Positions 20,547 through 30,523 of a stretch of 64,000 bases of DNA are shown piece by piece. The notes under the pieces are model-generated. The model was not told the origin of the DNA. It saw only the letters and a list, made by a program, of their open reading frames with translations, and searched no databases. The stretch comes from CAIWHR01 sp963713275 (GTDB lineage: Bacteria > Pseudomonadota > Gammaproteobacteria > Burkholderiales > Casimicrobiaceae). The number at the start of each line of letters is the position of its first letter. Within the stretch, counting starts at the first letter, position 1. The DNA is taken from positions 177,583 to 241,582 of the forward strand of contig CAVQLG010000006.1 of the NCBI GenBank assembly GCA_963713275.1, read 5' to 3'. Made by a program: the position numbers and the translations under genes.

Positions 20547-21908
20547 ATGATTCGCCGCCTCCTCGCGCGCCTGATTCCCGGCGCTCCGAAGGCTGCGCGC
20601 AAGGCTCGCGTCTACGGCCCGACCGACCACCCGGTGCGCGGGGGGCAGATCTCCAGCGGCGCCAGCCAGGTCATCCGCCGACTGCAGGAAGGCGGGTTCA
20701 AGGCGTTCGTCGTGGGCGGAGCGGTCCGCGACCTGCTGCTCGGCATCGTGCCCAAGGACTTCGACATCGCCACCGACGCCCTGCCCGAGCAGGTGAAGCC
20801 GCTGTTCCGCCGGGCCTACCTCATCGGCCGCCGTTTCCGCCTCGTCCACGTCCACGTCGGTGCGGAGACCATCGAGGTCTCCACGTTCCGGGCCCCCCAG
20901 GGCGATCACGCCGCCGACGAGCACGGCCGGCTGCTGTCCGACAACGTGTACGGCTCGCAAGCCGAGGACGCCGCCCGGCGCGATTTCACGATCAACGCGC
21001 TGTATTTCGACCCGACAACCGAGGAGATCTGGGATTACGTCGGCGGCGTGGCCGACATCCGCGCCCGGCGGTTGAAGCTGATCGGCCCCCCGACGACCCG
21101 CTACCGGGAGGATCCGGTGCGGATGCTGCGCGCGGTGCGGCTCGCGGCCAAGCTCGGCATCGCCATCGAGGCAAAGACCGCGGCGCCGATCCCCAAGCTC
21201 GCACCGCTCGTCGGCAACGTGCCCGCGGCGCGGGTGTTCGACGAGATGCACAAGCTGCTCCTGTCCGGCCACGCGGCCGAGTCGCTGCACAGCCTGCGGA
21301 CCCACGGGCTGTCGCACGGCCTCCTGCCGCTGCTCGACGTCGCGCTCGAGCAGCCGCTCGGCCAACGCTTCATCGAGCTCGCGCTCGCCAGCACCGATGC
21401 GCGCGTACGCGAGGACCGCGGCGTGTCGCCCGCGTTCTTGTTCGCGACCCTGCTGTGGCACGAGGTGCTCGCCACCTGGTCGGCCGCCAAGGCGCGCGGC
21501 GAGCGGCCGATTCCGGCGCTCTTTGCCGCGATGGACGAGGTGCTGGAACGACAGGAGAAGAGGCTCGCCATCCCGCGCCGCCTCGAGACTACGATCAAGG
21601 AGATCTGGGCGCTGCAGTCGCGCTTCGAGCAGCGCTTCGGCCAGCGACCCTACCGGCTGCTCGAGCATCCGCGTTATCGCGCCGCGTGGGATTTCCTCGA
21701 TCTGCGCGGACGCAGTGGAGAGCTCGAAGGCGAGTTCGCAGGGCTGCCCGAGTGGTGGGACCGTTTTGCGCACGCGCATCCCGACGAGCGCGAGCGGATG
21801 CTGCTCCCCGACACCGGCAGGTCGAAGCGCCGGCGCTCGCGCGGGCGCGGCCGCAAACGCGGCGGCGACGCGGCGCCCGCCACCGGCAGCGACGCGCCGA
21901 CCGCGTGA
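20547..21908 (+). CDS. pcnB: Poly(A) polymerase I
   Basis: A 453-residue class II nucleotidyltransferase. The head motif GGAVRDLLLG (about residues 57-66) is followed by DFDIATDA with the metal-binding Asp pair, then RRFRLVHV, RRDFTINALYFD and the neck-domain motif YREDPVRMLRAVRLAAKLG. The long C-terminal tail ends in an Arg-rich stretch (SKRRRSRGRGRKRGG) suited to RNA binding, as in other PAP I. Poly(A) addition marks RNA for decay. PAP I is distinguished from CCA-adding enzymes by length and the RRRS-rich tail. The stop overlaps folK by four bases (GTGA), a translational-coupling arrangement common in betaproteobacteria. Confidence 0.93.
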   Translation: MIRRLLARLIPGAPKAARKARVYGPTDHPVRGGQISSGASQVIRRLQEGGFKAFVVGGAVRDLLLGIVPKDFDIATDALPEQVKPLFRRAYLIGRRFRLVHVHVGAETIEVSTFRAPQGDHAADEHGRLLSDNVYGSQAEDAARRDFTINALYFDPTTEEIWDYVGGVADIRARRLKLIGPPTTRYREDPVRMLRAVRLAAKLGIAIEAKTAAPIPKLAPLVGNVPAARVFDEMHKLLLSGHAAESLHSLRTHGLSHGLLPLLDVALEQPLGQRFIELALASTDARVREDRGVSPAFLFATLLWHEVLATWSAAKARGERPIPALFAAMDEVLERQEKRLAIPRRLETTIKEIWALQSRFEQRFGQRPYRLLEHPRYRAAWDFLDLRGRSGELEGEFAGLPEWWDRFAHAHPDERERMLLPDTGRSKRRRSRGRGRKRGGDAAPATGSDAPTA

Positions 21909-22420
21909 AGGCCACCGTCGCGTTCATCGGCCTCGGCAGCAACCTCGGGCACCCCCGGCGGCAGCTCGCCCGGGCCACGGCGGCGCTTGCCCGCCTGCCC
22001 GGCTGCCGGATCCTGCGCCGCTCGCGGAACTACGTGTCCGCGCCCGTTGCCTGCGCGTTGCCGCAACCCGACTTCGTCAACGCCGTCGTCGCGCTGTCGA
22101 CGACGCGGCAGCCGCACGCGCTGCTCGCGGCGCTGCTCGCCATCGAGCGCAAGCAGCAGCGGCGGCGCGACCCTTCGAGCAGCCGGAATACGCCACGAAC
22201 GCTGGACCTTGATTTGCTACTATACGGCCGCCGCCGGGTGCGCTCCGCGCGGTTGACGGTGCCCCATCCGCGCATGCACGGGCGGGCGTTCGTGCTGCGA
22301 CCGCTGGCGGATATCGCGCCGGGCGTCGTCATCCCGGGCTGCGGACTTGCCCGGCGCTTCCTCCGGGGCCTCGCCGACCAGCGCATCGCCACGACCCGCG
22401 CCCATACCCTGCACGGATGA
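21905..22420 (+). CDS. folK: 6-hydroxymethyl-7,8-dihydropterin pyrophosphokinase
   Basis: A 171-residue HPPK starting at a GTG that overlaps the pcnB stop (GTGA). Motifs: FIGLGSNLGHPRRQL at the N-terminus, SRNYVSAPV, FVNAVVAL, PRTLDLDLLLYG with the Mg-binding Asp pair, and VPHPRMHGRAFVLRPLADIAP. It transfers pyrophosphate from ATP to hydroxymethyl-dihydropterin in folate synthesis. It is 12 bases before the deoxynucleoside kinase gene and part of a pcnB-folK-dNK-panB-panC run. Confidence 0.93.
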   Translation: MKATVAFIGLGSNLGHPRRQLARATAALARLPGCRILRRSRNYVSAPVACALPQPDFVNAVVALSTTRQPHALLAALLAIERKQQRRRDPSSSRNTPRTLDLDLLLYGRRRVRSARLTVPHPRMHGRAFVLRPLADIAPGVVIPGCGLARRFLRGLADQRIATTRAHTLHG

Positions 22421-22432
22421 ACCGCCCCGGCC

Positions 22433-23092
22433 ATGGACCTCGAAAAATGCCGCTACATCGTCGTCGAGGGGCCGATCGGCGCCGGCAAGACGAGCCTCGC
22501 CCGGCGGCTCGCAGCCCAGGTGGGCGGCGAGGAGCTGTTCGAGCGGCCTGAAGAGAACCCGTTTCTCGCGCGCTTCTACGAGGACATGGCGCGCTTTGCG
22601 CTGGCCACGCAGCTTGCGTTTCTGTTCCAGCGCGCCGACCAGCTGCGCGGCGTCGGCCCGTTCGACACGTTCCGCCGCACCGCAGTCGGCGACTTCCTGC
22701 TCGACAAGGACCCGCTGTTCGCGCGCCTCAACCTGACCGACGCCGAGTACGGGCTGTACGAGCGGGTCTACACGCAACTCAAGCCGCAGACGCCGGTCCC
22801 CGACCTCGTCGTCTACCTGCAGGCGCCGGTGGACGTGCTGGTCGAGCGGGTGCAGCGCAGGGGTGCCGACTACGAGCGGACGATCTCGCCGCAGTACCTC
22901 ACCCGCGTCGCCGAGGCGTACAGCCGTTACTTCTACCAGTACGCGGAGTCGCCCCTGCTCATCGTAAACAGCGAGCGGCTCAATTTCGTCGACGATCCCG
23001 AGCATCTCGCACTCCTGCTCGCCCGGGTCGCGTCGATGCGCGGCCAGCGCGAGTTCTTCAACCTGGCCCACCTGACCGCCTGCCGACCATGA
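22433..23092 (+). CDS. Deoxynucleoside kinase (deoxyadenosine/deoxyguanosine kinase type)
   Basis: A 219-residue kinase with the P-loop VVEGPIGAGKTSLARRLA near the N-terminus, ENPFLARFYEDMARFALATQ (substrate-site region), a DFLLDKDPLFARL motif, and the lid RRGADYERTISPQYLTRV. It phosphorylates deoxynucleosides for salvage. In betaproteobacteria this gene commonly sits between folK and panB, as here; why is unknown. Its stop overlaps the panB start (ATGA), which implies coupled translation. Confidence 0.88.
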   Translation: MDLEKCRYIVVEGPIGAGKTSLARRLAAQVGGEELFERPEENPFLARFYEDMARFALATQLAFLFQRADQLRGVGPFDTFRRTAVGDFLLDKDPLFARLNLTDAEYGLYERVYTQLKPQTPVPDLVVYLQAPVDVLVERVQRRGADYERTISPQYLTRVAEAYSRYFYQYAESPLLIVNSERLNFVDDPEHLALLLARVASMRGQREFFNLAHLTACRP

Positions 23093-23925
23093 GCACGCAC
23101 TCCACTCCCGGCCCGACCCCGGTCGGGCGAGCCCCGCGACTCACGCTCGCGGCGGTCGCGAACATGGCCGCCACGGGGCAGAAGCTCGCGATGCTCACCG
23201 CCTACGATGCGAGCTTTGCCGCGTTGGCCGATCGGGCCGGCGTGGACATGCTGCTGGTGGGCGACTCGCTGGGGATGGTGATCCAGGGCGCCGCGTCGAC
23301 GCTTAGCGTTACCCTCGACGACACGCTGTACCACACCCGCTGCGTCGCGGCGGGTTGCGCGCGGCCGCTGGTGATCGCCGACCTGCCCTTCGGCAGCTAT
23401 CAGGCCGGGCTCGCGGCAGCCTACACGGCCGCCGCCGCAGCGCTGCGCGCGGGTGCGCAGATGGTGAAACTCGAGGGTGGCGCGTGGCTCGCACCCACGG
23501 TGTCGTTCCTCGTCGAACGCGGCATTCCGGTGTGCGGCCACGTCGGGCTGCAACCGCAGTCGGTCAACGTGCTGGGCGGCTACCGCGTCCAGGGCAAGTC
23601 GCCGGACGCCGCCGCCGCGCTGCTGGCCGACGGCCGGGCGCTCGTCGCGGCGGGTGCCGGGATGCTGGTGGTCGAATGCGTGCCGCGGTCGCTGGGCGGG
23701 CGCCTCACCGCCGAGGCTGGCGTGCCCGTGATCGGCATCGGCGCCGGACCCGAGTGCTCAGGACAGGTGCTCGTGATCTACGACGCGCTGGGCATCCAGG
23801 CCGGCCGCCCGGCGCGCTTCGTCCGCAATTTCCTGGCGGGCCACGACAGCATCGAGTCTGCGCTCGCCGCCTACGTCGCTGCGGTCCGGGACGGCAGCTT
23901 CCCGGCTGCCGAGCATTGTTTCTGA
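23089..23925 (+). CDS. panB: 3-methyl-2-oxobutanoate hydroxymethyltransferase
   Basis: A 278-residue enzyme for the first committed step of pantothenate synthesis, moving a methylene group from 5,10-methylene-THF to 2-oxoisovalerate. Motifs: KLAMLTAYDASFAALADRAG, DMLLVGDSLGMVIQG (metal-binding Asp), DLPFGSYQ, MVKLEGG, GHVGLQPQSVNVLGGYRVQG and IGIGAGPECSGQVLVIYD. The folate demand fits its place after folK. It overlaps the upstream kinase by four bases and is followed by panC after 39 bases. Confidence 0.95.
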   Translation: MSTHSTPGPTPVGRAPRLTLAAVANMAATGQKLAMLTAYDASFAALADRAGVDMLLVGDSLGMVIQGAASTLSVTLDDTLYHTRCVAAGCARPLVIADLPFGSYQAGLAAAYTAAAAALRAGAQMVKLEGGAWLAPTVSFLVERGIPVCGHVGLQPQSVNVLGGYRVQGKSPDAAAALLADGRALVAAGAGMLVVECVPRSLGGRLTAEAGVPVIGIGAGPECSGQVLVIYDALGIQAGRPARFVRNFLAGHDSIESALAAYVAAVRDGSFPAAEHCF

Positions 23926-23964
23926 CCGCCTGCGGTCCCGATCCCTTCCCTGCGGAGTCTCCCG

Positions 23965-24822
23965 ATGAAGATCGTTCGTACCGCCGCGGAGCTTTCACGG
24001 CACCTCGCCGGCGCCAACCGCGTCGCGTTCGTGCCGACGATGGGCAACCTCCACGACGGTCACCTGTCGCTGTGTCGGATCGCCCGCAGTCACGGCGACG
24101 CGGTGGTCACCAGCATCTTCGTGAACCGGCTCCAGTTCGGACCGAACGAGGACTTCGACCGCTATCCGCGCACGATCGAGGCCGACACTGCCGGACTCGA
24201 GCGCGAGGGCGTGGACGTGCTGTTCGCCCCCACCGACCAGGAGATGTACCCGACGCCGCAGGTCTATCGCGTCCAGCCGGCCCCGCTCGCCAACGAGCTC
24301 GAAGGCGCGTTCCGGCCGGGGTTCTTCGACGGCGTGTGCACCGTGGTGCTGAAGCTCTTCAACCTGGTGCGGCCGCACGCCGCGGTGTTCGGCAAGAAGG
24401 ACCGGCAGCAGTTGAAGATCGTGCGCGGAATGGTCCAGCAGTTCAACCTGCCGGTTCACATCGTCCCGGCGGAGACGATCCGCGCCGACGACGGCCTCGC
24501 GCTGTCTTCGCGCAACAGCTATCTGACGCCTGCGGAGCGGGCGGAGGCGCCCAGCCTGTACCGCGTGCTGCGCGGGATCGCCGACGAGATCGCAGCCGGG
24601 CGCACCGACTACGCGAACCTCGAGTCCGCGGGCCGGATGGACCTCGCGCGGCGCGGCTGGAAGGTCGATTACGTCTCGGTGCGCCACGGCTTGGGACTGC
24701 GCGTTCCCCACCCCGAGGGCTTCGACCACCCGCACCTGCTCATCGTGCTCGGCGCCGCCACGCTAGGCGCCACCCGCTTGATCGACAACGTCGATGTCAT
24801 CAAGAAAGATGGCGAGGATTAG
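23965..24822 (+). CDS. panC: Pantoate-beta-alanine ligase
   Basis: A 285-residue enzyme that condenses pantoate and beta-alanine with ATP. ATP-binding motif VPTMGNLHDGHLSL, then SIFVNRLQFGPNEDFDRYPR, the pantoate site RPGFFDGVCTVVLKLFNLV, FGKKDRQQLKIVRGMVQQFN and the KMS-like region LALSSRNSYLTP. All functional motifs are intact. It closes the folate/pantothenate gene run; the DNA after it is decayed. No panD in the window. Confidence 0.95.
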   Translation: MKIVRTAAELSRHLAGANRVAFVPTMGNLHDGHLSLCRIARSHGDAVVTSIFVNRLQFGPNEDFDRYPRTIEADTAGLEREGVDVLFAPTDQEMYPTPQVYRVQPAPLANELEGAFRPGFFDGVCTVVLKLFNLVRPHAAVFGKKDRQQLKIVRGMVQQFNLPVHIVPAETIRADDGLALSSRNSYLTPAERAEAPSLYRVLRGIADEIAAGRTDYANLESAGRMDLARRGWKVDYVSVRHGLGLRVPHPEGFDHPHLLIVLGAATLGATRLIDNVDVIKKDGED

Positions 24823-24928
24823 CCGGGCCGTGACCGCCGATCGCGTCGGGGCTGCTCGCCTTCGTCGGCGGCAACGCCGTGCCCTTGCGACGATGAGACG
24901 ACTCGCGGTGAGCGCAGCGCGCCGGCAG

Positions 24929-25119
24929 GCACGGCGCGCGAGATCGTCGGGCGCATCAAGCCGGACGCGGGGGTGCTGGCACAGCCCGAGGTCCGCGGCG
25001 GCTGGAGCGCGAGGGTGCCGAGCTCGTGCCCGGCGGGCCCGAGCGCCGGGTGTGCTGATCGAAGCCGACCCGCCGGCTGGCGCCGGCTGATCGCCGACGT
25101 GAGGCTCACCTTCGACTAG
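24929..25119 (+). pseudogene. C-terminal remnant of a Bug/TctC-type periplasmic solute receptor
   Basis: Across three frames the sequence reads GTAREIVGRIK then VLAQPEVRGG, LEREGAELVPGGPER, VLIEAD and finally WRRLIADVRLTFD with a stop at 25117-25119. That string in order is the C-terminal end of tripartite tricarboxylate transporter receptors, a family very abundant in betaproteobacteria. At least three single-base frameshifts separate the pieces, and the first two thirds of the gene are missing. Assignment is by pattern of a short region. The spacers on either side (24823-24928 and 25120-25288) hold nothing else recognisable. Confidence 0.6.
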
Positions 25120-25288
25120 CGCGCGTCGCCGCCGGCGGGAGGGGCCTCGCCGGCGAATCCTGCGTGTAGAATTGATGCACGGCAGCAACGGGCGCGCGGC
25201 GATATCCGCCGCCGCCGTAGCCGGCAACGAGCGAGCGCGCTCACGCACCGTCGGGCGGGCGCGAAGCGAACCTCTGGGGAGCCTACAG

Positions 25289-27445
25289 ATGGCAACAAAT
25301 GACAACGCCGGTTACGCGGCGTGGCGTGCGGCCGCGGAAAAGTCCTTGCGCGGCAAACCGGTCGAGAACCTGGACTGGCAGACGCCGGAGGGCATTCCGG
25401 TCAAGACGCTGTACACGGCCGCCGACGTCGCCGGCCTCGAGTTCGCCGACACGCTGCCTGGTTTCGAGCCTTTCGTCCGCGGCCCGCAGCCCACGATGTA
25501 CGCGCAACGGCCCTGGACCATCCGCCAGTACGCCGGTTTCTCGACTGCCGAGGAGTCGAACGCGTTCTATCGCCGCAACCTCGCCGCCGGCGGTCAGGGC
25601 GTGTCGGTGGCCTTCGACCTCGCCACCCACCGCGGCTACGACTCCGACCATCCGCGGGTCGTCGGCGACGTCGGCAAGGCCGGCGTGGCGATCGACTCGG
25701 TCGAGGACATGAAGATCCTGTTCGACGGCATTCCGCTCGACAAGGTGTCGGTGTCGATGACGATGAACGGAGCCGTGCTGCCCGTGCTCGCCGGGTACAT
25801 CGTCGCCGCCGAGGAACAGGGCGTGCCGCAGGACCTGCTCGCCGGGACCATCCAGAATGACATCCTGAAGGAGTTCATGGTCCGCAACACCTACATCTAC
25901 CCCCCGGCGCCGTCGATGCGCATCATCGCCGACATCATCGCGTACACGGCGCAGCACATGCCGAAGTTCAACTCGATCTCGATCTCCGGCTACCACATGC
26001 AGGAAGCGGGCGCGACGCAGGCGCTCGAGCTCGCCCTCACGCTCGCCGACGGCAAGGAGTACGTGCGCACGGCGCTCGCCGCGGGGATGGACGTCGACGA
26101 CTTCGCCGGCCGGCTGTCGTTCTTCTTTGCCATCGGCATGAACTTCTACCTCGAGGTCGCGAAGCTGCGCGCCGCCCGCCTGCTCTGGTGGCGGATCATG
26201 CAGGGCTTCGCCGCGAAGAACCCGAAGTCCATGATGCTGCGCACGCACTGCCAGACCTCGGGTTGGTCGCTCACCGAGCAGGACCCGTACAACAACGTCG
26301 TGCGCACCGCCATCGAGGCGATGGCCGCCGTATTCGGCGGCACGCAGTCGCTGCACACCAATTCGTTCGACGAGGCGATCGCGCTGCCCACCGACTTCTC
26401 GGCCCGGATCGCGCGCAACACGCAACTCATCATCCAGGAGGAGACCCACATCTGCAACGTGATCGACCCCTGGGCCGGCTCGTACTTGATGGAGCGCCTG
26501 ACGCAGGACATGGCCGACAAGGCGTGGACGATCATCGAGGAAGTCGAGGCGATGGGCGGCATGACCAAGGCGGTCGAGAGCGGCTGGGCGAAGCTTCGGA
26601 TCGAGCAGTGCGCCGCCGAAAAGCAGGCGCGCATCGACCGCGGCGACGACGTGATCGTCGGCGTCAACAAGTACCGGCTGGCGCAGGAGGATCCGATCGT
26701 CACCCGCGAGATCGACAACACCGCGGTGCGCGAGGCGCAGTTGAAGCGCCTTGCGGACGTGCGCGCGAAGCGCGACGAGAAGGCGGTGACCGCGGCGCTG
26801 GCAGCGCTCACCGAGGCCGCGAAGGGCGGTGTCGGCAACCTGCTCAACCTGGCGGTGCGGGCAACACGGGTGCGCGCGACGGTCGGGGAGATCTCCGACG
26901 CGCTGGAGAAGGTCTTCGGGCGTTACCGGGCGCGCACCGAGAGCGTATCCGGCGTCTACGGCGCGGCGTTCGCCAACGACGCGCCCTGGGCGGGCCTCAA
27001 GGCCGACATCGAGGGTTTCGCCGCGGAAGAAGGACGCCGCCCGCGGATCATGGTGGCCAAGCTCGGCCAGGACGGGCACGACCGCGGCGCCAAGATCATC
27101 GCCACCGGGTTCGCCGACCTGGGCTTCGACGTCGACATCGGGCCGCTGTTCCAGACGCCCGAGGAGGCGGCACGGCAGGCGATCGAGAACGACGTGCACG
27201 TGGTCGGCGTGTCGACGCTCGCGGCCGGGCACAAGACGCTGGTGCCGCAGCTCGTCGCGGCGCTGCGGGCGCAGGGCGCGCACGACGTCGTCGTCGTCGT
27301 GGGGGGCGTGATCCCGCCGCAGGACTACGAGTTCCTCAAGGCAGCGGGTGTAGCCGCGGTGTTCGGACCCGGAACGGTGATCGCCGACGCGGCGCGGGAA
27401 GTCCTGGCCGCGGTGCGGGCCACGCGCGCCCGGCAAGCGGCCTGA
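25289..27445 (+). CDS. scpA: Methylmalonyl-CoA mutase
   Basis: A 718-residue B12 enzyme that interconverts succinyl-CoA and (R)-methylmalonyl-CoA. The N-terminal TIM barrel contains YAQRPWTIRQYAGFSTAEES, GVSVAFDLATHRGYDSDHPR and SISGYHMQEAGATQALELA; the C-terminal cobalamin domain has the signature GQDGHDRGAKIIATGFADLG (about residues 592-611) followed by VVGVSTLAAGHK. One chain carries both domains, like the catalytic subunit or E. coli Sbm; no separate small subunit is present. ATG at 25289 has GGGGAG upstream. meaB follows two bases after the stop, and pccB and pccA come next, forming a propionyl-CoA pathway cluster. Confidence 0.95.
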   Translation: MATNDNAGYAAWRAAAEKSLRGKPVENLDWQTPEGIPVKTLYTAADVAGLEFADTLPGFEPFVRGPQPTMYAQRPWTIRQYAGFSTAEESNAFYRRNLAAGGQGVSVAFDLATHRGYDSDHPRVVGDVGKAGVAIDSVEDMKILFDGIPLDKVSVSMTMNGAVLPVLAGYIVAAEEQGVPQDLLAGTIQNDILKEFMVRNTYIYPPAPSMRIIADIIAYTAQHMPKFNSISISGYHMQEAGATQALELALTLADGKEYVRTALAAGMDVDDFAGRLSFFFAIGMNFYLEVAKLRAARLLWWRIMQGFAAKNPKSMMLRTHCQTSGWSLTEQDPYNNVVRTAIEAMAAVFGGTQSLHTNSFDEAIALPTDFSARIARNTQLIIQEETHICNVIDPWAGSYLMERLTQDMADKAWTIIEEVEAMGGMTKAVESGWAKLRIEQCAAEKQARIDRGDDVIVGVNKYRLAQEDPIVTREIDNTAVREAQLKRLADVRAKRDEKAVTAALAALTEAAKGGVGNLLNLAVRATRVRATVGEISDALEKVFGRYRARTESVSGVYGAAFANDAPWAGLKADIEGFAAEEGRRPRIMVAKLGQDGHDRGAKIIATGFADLGFDVDIGPLFQTPEEAARQAIENDVHVVGVSTLAAGHKTLVPQLVAALRAQGAHDVVVVVGGVIPPQDYEFLKAAGVAAVFGPGTVIADAAREVLAAVRATRARQAA

Positions 27446-27447
27446 CG

Positions 27448-28434
27448 GTGGACGCGCCGCCCGCCGATCCGGCGCTGGTCGCGGGCGTGCTGGCCGGCGA
27501 CCGGCGCTGCCTGGCCAAGGCGATCACGCTGGTCGAATCGACGCGGCGCGACCACCAGCAGCGCGGTCAGGCGGTGCTGGAATCGTTGCTGCCGCACGCC
27601 GGGCGCTCGATCCGCGTCGGCATCAGCGGCGCGCCGGGGGTCGGCAAGTCGACGTTCGTCGAGGCGCTGGGGCTGTACCTGATCGGACTCGGGCACCGGC
27701 TCGCCGTGCTCGCGGTGGACCCGTCCTCCAGCGTCAGCGGCGGCTCGATCCTCGGCGACAAGACGCGCATGGAGGAGCTCTCGCGCGCACCGCAGGCGTT
27801 CATCCGGCCTTCGCCGGCCGGCCGCTCGCTCGGCGGCGTCGCGGCGCGCACGCGCGAGGCGCTGCTGGTCTGCGAAGCCGCGGGGTTCGACGTCATCGTC
27901 GTCGAGACCGTGGGCGTCGGGCAGTCGGAGACGGCGGTCGCGCGGATGACCGACCTCATGGTGCTGCTGCAGCTGCCGATCGCCGGCGACGAGCTGCAGG
28001 CGATCAAGAAGGGCATCGTCGAGCTCGCCGACCTGATCGTCGTGAACAAGGCGGACCTCGCGCCCGAACGCGCTGCCGAGGCCTGCCAGACGCTCAAGAG
28101 CGCGCTGTCGATCCTGCGTCCGAGTTCGCCGCACTGGCGACCGCAGGTGCTGGCGCTGTCGGCGCTGGACGGCAAGGGCATCCCCGCGTTCTGGGACGAA
28201 GTCGAGCGCTTCCGGGCCACGATGCAGTCGACCGGCGCGTTCGCCGCCCGGCGGCGCGAACAGGCCTGCGACTGGATGTGGCACCTGATCGACGAGCGCC
28301 TGCGGGCGGACTTCCGCGCGCACCCCGGCGTCGGGGCGTTGCTGGCAGCGAAGCTGGCGGCCGTCGCCGCGGGCCGCGTGACGCCCGCCATGGCCGCGGA
28401 TCAGCTGCTCGCGCGGGCACGCGAGGGCGCTTAG
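27448..28434 (+). CDS. meaB: MeaB/ArgK-type G3E GTPase, chaperone of methylmalonyl-CoA mutase
   Basis: A 328-residue P-loop GTPase: Walker A GISGAPGVGKSTFVEALG (about residues 58-75), AVDPSSSVSGGSILGDKTRM, then VIVVETVGVGQSE with the Walker B/switch region, and VVNKADL as the guanine-specificity motif. MeaB guards the mutase, gating cofactor loading and preventing inactivation. The GTG start lies two bases after the mutase stop, which makes coupled translation likely. The C-terminal dimerisation arm (VGALLAAKLAAVAAGRVTP) is present. Confidence 0.94.
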   Translation: MDAPPADPALVAGVLAGDRRCLAKAITLVESTRRDHQQRGQAVLESLLPHAGRSIRVGISGAPGVGKSTFVEALGLYLIGLGHRLAVLAVDPSSSVSGGSILGDKTRMEELSRAPQAFIRPSPAGRSLGGVAARTREALLVCEAAGFDVIVVETVGVGQSETAVARMTDLMVLLQLPIAGDELQAIKKGIVELADLIVVNKADLAPERAAEACQTLKSALSILRPSSPHWRPQVLALSALDGKGIPAFWDEVERFRATMQSTGAFAARRREQACDWMWHLIDERLRADFRAHPGVGALLAAKLAAVAAGRVTPAMAADQLLARAREGA

Positions 28435-28937
28435 CGAACCGGCACGCGAGCCCGCGGCCAGCGCGGACCGGCGAAGCCGCACCGCACCGCACCGCCCCGC
28501 TTCGCGGCGATCCGCCGCGCGAACGAACGCCCCTCGCGGCGGTGCGCTGCCTGCGATCACACCTTGAGATAGCCCCCGCGCGAACCGATCGGCCGGGGCC
28601 GGGGGGCAGACGGCGCCCCGCAGGGGGGCGAGCCGCGCCGGAGCCCGGTTCCTCCGCCCGGGCCCTCTGGTGCGGCGCAGCGTACTGGCCATCGGATCTG
28701 GCGGCGCGCGGCCCGGCGCCGCCGCGATCGTCGCCGCAACGACGATTGCACGTCGCGCGACGGCGCGCCGTGAGCGCATTGCGGGTCGGCCCGGGGGCCA
28801 CGGTGACCTCCCGTGCCGCGCCCAAATCCCCTAAAATACGAATGTTGCGCCACACAAGACCGGCGCCGGCTGGAAAGGGGGCGACTCGCGCGCCCGGCCC
28901 GCCGGTGCTGCAGGACGTCCATCCGGGGAGCCCACGC
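28435..28937. other. Spacer between meaB and pccB
   Basis: About 500 bases of GC-rich sequence. Frames give no family match. An AT-richer point, CCCTAAAATACGAATG near 28831, could hold a promoter -10 element for pccB, but no matching -35 box is evident. Confidence 0.4.
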
Positions 28938-30470
<1,533 letters not shown>

Positions 30471-30523
30471 CACTGGGCCCGCGCCTGCCCCGCCCTCAAA
30501 GAACCAGCGAACAGGGAACCCGC

